Assembly: GCF_000219875.1 (NCBI RefSeq)
Contig: NC_017167.1
Location: forward strand, 724,765 to 788,764
Length of the DNA: 64,000 nt
DNA from: Alicyclobacillus acidocaldarius subsp. acidocaldarius Tc-4-1
GTDB lineage: Bacteria > Bacillota > Bacilli > Alicyclobacillales > Alicyclobacillaceae
Direction: 5' to 3'
The position numbers and the translations under genes are program-made. This document shows positions 60,811-64,000 of this stretch, one piece after another. How positions within the stretch are numbered: the stretch's first letter is position 1; each line of letters begins with the position of its first letter. The notes under the pieces are model-generated. The model was not told the DNA's origin. It saw nothing but the letters and a program-made list of their open reading frames with translations, and did no database searches.

Positions 60811-61773
60811 TCATCGATTTGCGATGGCCGAGAACGCCCGCGCCACGACGTCCTCGGCCGGTTTGCCGTAGATGCAGTAGCTTCCGTCCTCGGACGCCGC
60901 TTCGCGCGGGTACAGCTTCCACGGCCATTCCCACAGCATGTAACCCTTGAACCACGGCTCGTCGGGCATGGCGGCGAACATGGCTTCGTAGAACCGCGCC
61001 TGCTCGTCAAGACAGACGGCGCCTGGGTGCCGGTAGTCCCACGGGCAGGCGCCGGAGCCGGAGCGGCTCGGGCACCCCACTTCCATGAAGAAGAGCGGCT
61101 TTTCATGCGCCTCTGCCACCTCGCGGAGCACAGGCACGCGATCTCGCCACCGGTCGATGGGATAGTAGGCGCTCGACGAGATGAGATCGACCGCGTCCCA
61201 GAAGCGCACGTGCTCCTCGCGCCCGTGGTTGCAGTTGTACGTCACGAGGCCGTCGTACTCGGTTCGCACGCGCGCGATGGTCTCGCGCCACATGGCTTCG
61301 TGTGGCTCGGCAGTCGTCATCTCGCAGCCCACGCAGAACATCTCGCAACCCGTGCGCTTCGCCACATGCGCGTAGTGGGCCATCATGTCGGAATAAGACC
61401 CAAACCACGCTTCCCAGGACTCGAGATCCGGGCCGTGTTCCTTCTCGAACCGGATCTCGCCTCGCCACGTCCCGTCTCGGCAGTTCACGGTCGGCTTCAG
61501 GCACACCTTGAGCCCGAGTGCGTGGGCAAGCTCCGCCATCGACGCAATCTCGTCGTCGCTCACGGTGACCGGAGGCCCATACGCGATGGCGGGATCGCCG
61601 GGGTGCTCCATGAGGCCCGCGAAGGCGAGCGTCACCCAGTTGAAGGGCTGTTCGGCAAGCGCACGCATCGATGCGCGCGCCTCGTCGGTTCCCCACGTCC
61701 CGTGCTGGCCGACGAAGCCAAAGGTCATGCCTCGGATGAAGCCGAGATCGAATGCGCTTTCGATCCGTCCCAT
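60811..61773 (-). CDS. Endo-1,4-beta-mannanase, GH113
   Basis: Hydrolyses beta-1,4-mannan and manno-oligosaccharides. 320 residues, TIM barrel. Counting from the ATG, the acid/base Glu is residue 151 (in FCVGCEM) and the nucleophile Glu is residue 231 (in LFFMEVG). These positions are identical to those of the characterised A. acidocaldarius enzyme AaManA, the founder of GH113. Other features are RGMTFGFVGQHGTWG and the C-terminal GYMLWEWPWKLYP. No signal peptide, so it works on imported oligomannosides, complementing the convergent alpha-galactosidase operon for galactomannan use. Confidence 0.95.
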   Translation of the reverse strand: MGRIESAFDLGFIRGMTFGFVGQHGTWGTDEARASMRALAEQPFNWVTLAFAGLMEHPGDPAIAYGPPVTVSDDEIASMAELAHALGLKVCLKPTVNCRDGTWRGEIRFEKEHGPDLESWEAWFGSYSDMMAHYAHVAKRTGCEMFCVGCEMTTAEPHEAMWRETIARVRTEYDGLVTYNCNHGREEHVRFWDAVDLISSSAYYPIDRWRDRVPVLREVAEAHEKPLFFMEVGCPSRSGSGACPWDYRHPGAVCLDEQARFYEAMFAAMPDEPWFKGYMLWEWPWKLYPREAASEDGSYCIYGKPAEDVVARAFSAIANR

Positions 61774-61795
61774 CCCAGTTCACCTCCAAGGCGCC

Positions 61796-62254
61796 TCAAC
61801 GGCGGTCGTTTTCCAGCAGTTCAATCACGGCTCGCGCAGACGACGCGCCGTCGAAGTACGCGTATCGGCCGCCTGTGTATTCGCCTCGCTGGAGAAGCGG
61901 AAGCCCCGCTTGGATCATGCTCTCGGTGTGGGCGACCATGCCGTCGACTTCAAAGGCGATATGATGCACACCCTCGCCGTGTTCATCGAGCCAGGCGCGC
62001 CAGGTGCTGGGATGTTCGTCGGGTTCGATGAGCTCGATGTCGAGGTTCTCGAGGCGGAAAAACGCGAGTTTGGCGCGCGCCTGGGTCGGTTGTCCCTGGT
62101 ATTCCGTCCGCGCCTGCTCGTACGCCTCGGTCCAGTGCCACTTCGGCACGTCGCAGCCGAGGAGCTTCGCCCAAGCGGCGCTCGCCGCTTCAATGTCCCG
62201 CACGATGATGCCAATCTGCGCAACGCGCCGCGTCCCCAATGGATACGCTTCCAT
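61796..62254 (-). CDS. VOC (glyoxalase/bleomycin-resistance fold) protein
   Basis: 152-residue metal-binding-fold protein: VAQIGIIVRDIEAASAAWAKLLG, LAFFRLENLDIELIEP, HGEGVHHIAFEVDGM and GGRYAYFDG, the paired beta-alpha-beta-beta-beta modules of vicinal-oxygen-chelate enzymes. Candidate metal ligands are His in VHHIAF and Glu in IELIEP and VIELLE. The resemblance is to methylmalonyl-CoA epimerase / sugar-lactone-type VOC proteins, but activity is unknown. ATG 62254 follows GGAGGAAGG. It precedes the mannanase gene by 22 bases on the same strand, so they form one operon. Confidence 0.84.
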   Translation of the reverse strand: MEAYPLGTRRVAQIGIIVRDIEAASAAWAKLLGCDVPKWHWTEAYEQARTEYQGQPTQARAKLAFFRLENLDIELIEPDEHPSTWRAWLDEHGEGVHHIAFEVDGMVAHTESMIQAGLPLLQRGEYTGGRYAYFDGASSARAVIELLENDRR

Positions 62255-62266
62255 ACGCCTTCCTCC

Positions 62267-62278
62267 CAAAACGTTTTG
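62267..62278 (-). promoter_or_regulatory. Palindromic operator at the VOC/mannanase promoter
   Basis: CAAAACGTTTTG is a perfect 12-base palindrome with the central CG typical of LacI/GalR-family (cre-like) sites. On the minus strand it sits directly after TGGTAAGAT (extended -10, 62284-62292) with TGACAC at 62308-62313 as -35 (18-base spacer). It therefore covers the start point of the VOC/mannanase operon and should repress it when bound. Confidence 0.6.
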
Positions 62279-62425
62279 ACACCATCTTACCACGTCCGTT
62301 GGCGCCCGTGTCAGCGCGAACCGATTTATAATCCAGACTTCAAACGGGAATGTTTACATATGCTGCCGTTTTATCTGTTCGTTCGGACGGGCGATCCGAG
62401 ACTCTCGGCGGCACAAGGAGGACCT

Positions 62426-64000
62426 ATGGCGTTCGACACAGAGCTCGAGAGACGCGCGCATGCATTGGCGCTGACGCAAGATATCAGTTCGACGCGCGGC
62501 GGGGGAGACGACCTGTGGCCCATCCTGCGCCGGTTAACGGCGCGTGTCCGGAATTTCGCCGCCAGACTCGAGCGGGAACCTGCGGCGTGTTCCGAGCCTG
62601 CGCACGAGTGGCTGATCGATCACGCCGCCTATCTCGAACTCCAGGCGATGCTGGCGGAGCGCCTGTGGCCGAACGCCGTCGTGCGGAAACTGCCGAGGAT
62701 GGTCGAGACCGGGGAGCCTCGCGTGGTGGCGCTCGCCACCACCTACCTCGATGCGGTGCGCGGACACATCGAGGCCGAGACGCTCACCCGCTTTGTCGAG
62801 GCGTACCAGGACGTCCAGGTGCTGACGACCCTCGAGTGCCATCAGCTTGCCAACGGGCTGCGCATCGCGATTCTCACGCGGATCGCTGAAGCGAGCGAGG
62901 AAATTCAGCGTCGGTACGAGGCGTGCCGCGCCATCCAACGCTTACTCAGCGAGATCGAGCAGGGAGGCGGGCCAGCGGCCGTGCGGCGCGCCATCGACCG
63001 CTTTTCCAAAGGGCGTGAGCTCGGTGCCGTGGAAGTGGTACACCTCGTGCATCACCTGTCCGAGTGGGAGCCGGATAGCCAGGAGTTGCGCGAGTGGCTG
63101 GCGGCGCACGTCGCCAACTCTTCCGAGAGCATCGAGCGGCTGACGACGTACGAGGCCGAGTGGCACGCCGAAATTCAGGTGCTCATCGGCAACTTGGTGC
63201 AGAGCCTGCACGCGCTGGAGCGCATGTCTTGGCAGCCCATGGCGTCGCGCATTTCCCGGGTGCAGGCCTGCCTGCGCGAGGAGCCGACGGGCGACTATAC
63301 GCGGCTCGATCCGACAAGCCAGAACGTGCTCACCCATCAGGTCAGCTGGCTCAGCGAGGCCTTCCGCCTGCCCGAGGCGATGATCGCGGAGACCGCCGTC
63401 TCACTCGCGCGGGACGCGTGGGAGAAGGCCGGATCGCCCACCGCCGCAAGCGACCTGCCGCGGGAGGCGTTTGTGGCGCATTATCTGTGCGATCCCGACG
63501 GCATGCACGCGCTTCATCGAACGCTCAAGGAGCGCGCGAAGCCGAGGGCGGTGCCGCAAATCGCGCTGCGCCGCCACCCGCTGCGCACGTACCTGCTCGG
63601 TGTTGCGCTCTTGTTCGCGGCCATCCTGTGGGCGGTGCTCGATGGATTCACGGGCGGATTTCGCGCATCCGTTGGCGTGACACTTGCACTTGCCGTCCTG
63701 CTCGCGCTTCCCGTGAGCGAGTGGGTCCTCGCCCTCGTGCACGAGGGGATCCGCCGCGCCGTTCGGCCCGTGCCCATCCTGCGCCTCGACTTCAGCGAGG
63801 GGATTCCAGAGGATGCTCGCACCATGGTGGTGCTCCCCGTCCTATGGGCAAACGAGGCCGACGTCGACGAGGCGTTCGACAAAATCGAACTTCACCATCT
63901 GACGCAGCGGGGAGACAACGTCTATTTTGCGGTGCTGTCGGACCTGCGCGACGCCGGTGCGCCGGATCTGCCGGAGGACGAGATCCTGCTCGCCCGGGCG
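62426..64000 (+). CDS. Cyclic beta-1,2-glucan synthase-like protein, N-terminal part (runs off the window)
   Basis: Open for 525 codons to the window end, so incomplete. The N-terminal about 390 residues are a helical cytoplasmic region. Two membrane helices follow (LRTYLLGVALLFAAILWAVL; ASVGVTLALAVLLALPVSEWVL), then LRLDFSEGIPEDARTMVVLPVLWANEADVDEAFDKIELHHL, the recognisable start of the GT84 glycosyltransferase domain of NdvB-like synthases. These enzymes are about 2,800 residues, with a C-terminal GH94-type phosphorylase domain expected beyond the window. ATG 62426 follows AAGGAGG. A TATAAT at 62327-62332 may be its -10 box. Confidence 0.85.
   Translation, partial: MAFDTELERRAHALALTQDISSTRGGGDDLWPILRRLTARVRNFAARLEREPAACSEPAHEWLIDHAAYLELQAMLAERLWPNAVVRKLPRMVETGEPRVVALATTYLDAVRGHIEAETLTRFVEAYQDVQVLTTLECHQLANGLRIAILTRIAEASEEIQRRYEACRAIQRLLSEIEQGGGPAAVRRAIDRFSKGRELGAVEVVHLVHHLSEWEPDSQELREWLAAHVANSSESIERLTTYEAEWHAEIQVLIGNLVQSLHALERMSWQPMASRISRVQACLREEPTGDYTRLDPTSQNVLTHQVSWLSEAFRLPEAMIAETAVSLARDAWEKAGSPTAASDLPREAFVAHYLCDPDGMHALHRTLKERAKPRAVPQIALRRHPLRTYLLGVALLFAAILWAVLDGFTGGFRASVGVTLALAVLLALPVSEWVLALVHEGIRRAVRPVPILRLDFSEGIPEDARTMVVLPVLWANEADVDEAFDKIELHHLTQRGDNVYFAVLSDLRDAGAPDLPEDEILLARA

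Overview
This window looks like chromosome from a thermoacidophilic Firmicute, most probably Alicyclobacillus acidocaldarius or a very close relative. The evidence is high-G+C DNA with Bacillales-type gene sets and ribosome-binding sites, a kumamolisin-type acid protease without a classical signal peptide, and a GH113 beta-mannanase whose two catalytic glutamates fall exactly at residues 151 and 231, as in the A. acidocaldarius enzyme. The species name is inferred from protein content, not from a search.

Layout. 1-4 kb: lower glycolysis (end of pgk, tpiA, gpmI, eno), then secG and a terminator. 4-9.3 kb: an MFS exporter, rnr, smpB and tmRNA, the last three forming an RNA-quality-control / trans-translation group. 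9.4-16 kb: an aldehyde dehydrogenase, then mpsC and the dabB-dabA (mpsA-mpsB) inorganic-carbon / membrane-potential system, with a structured leader and strong terminator before dabB. 16-21 kb: a Pel-like exopolysaccharide module (TPR/coiled-coil protein, PelF, PelG, membrane-anchored beta-sandwich protein). 21-28.4 kb: LapA-domain protein, methyltransferase, kumamolisin, metE with a structured leader, luciferase-like oxidoreductase and flavin reductase. 28.5-37 kb: a complete guanidine-degradation operon under a class I guanidine (ykkC) riboswitch: APC permease, two DUF1989 proteins, a biotin-dependent carboxylase and allophanate hydrolase. 37-40 kb: a CUT1 sugar ABC transporter on the minus strand. 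40-52 kb: MFS transporter, unusual soluble chemoreceptor, acetamidase/formamidase, two exported proteins, lepB, an aldo/keto reductase, prfC and an M14 carboxypeptidase. 52-64 kb: carbohydrate region with a GT4 glycosyltransferase and its toroid partner, an epimerase, GH36 alpha-galactosidase, Gfo/Idh oxidoreductase, FGGY kinase, GH113 mannanase, a VOC protein behind a palindromic operator, and the first 525 codons of a cyclic beta-1,2-glucan-synthase-like giant protein.

Five apparent frameshifts occur (rnr; one in dabB; two in dabA; one near the 3' end of atzF). Each is repaired by adding one base to a short homopolymer run (GGGG, TTTTT, TTTTT, GGGG, CCC). The reading frames on both sides keep all the expected family motifs. 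Homopolymer undercalling in the sequence is therefore at least as likely as true gene decay, and the intact gene models are given for each.

No CRISPR array, insertion sequence, prophage, rRNA or tRNA gene was recognised. The best candidates for undescribed biology are the reduced Pel-like locus, the leader and terminator before dabB, the chemoreceptor with a C-terminal sensor, and the structured intergenic region at 51.8-51.9 kb.
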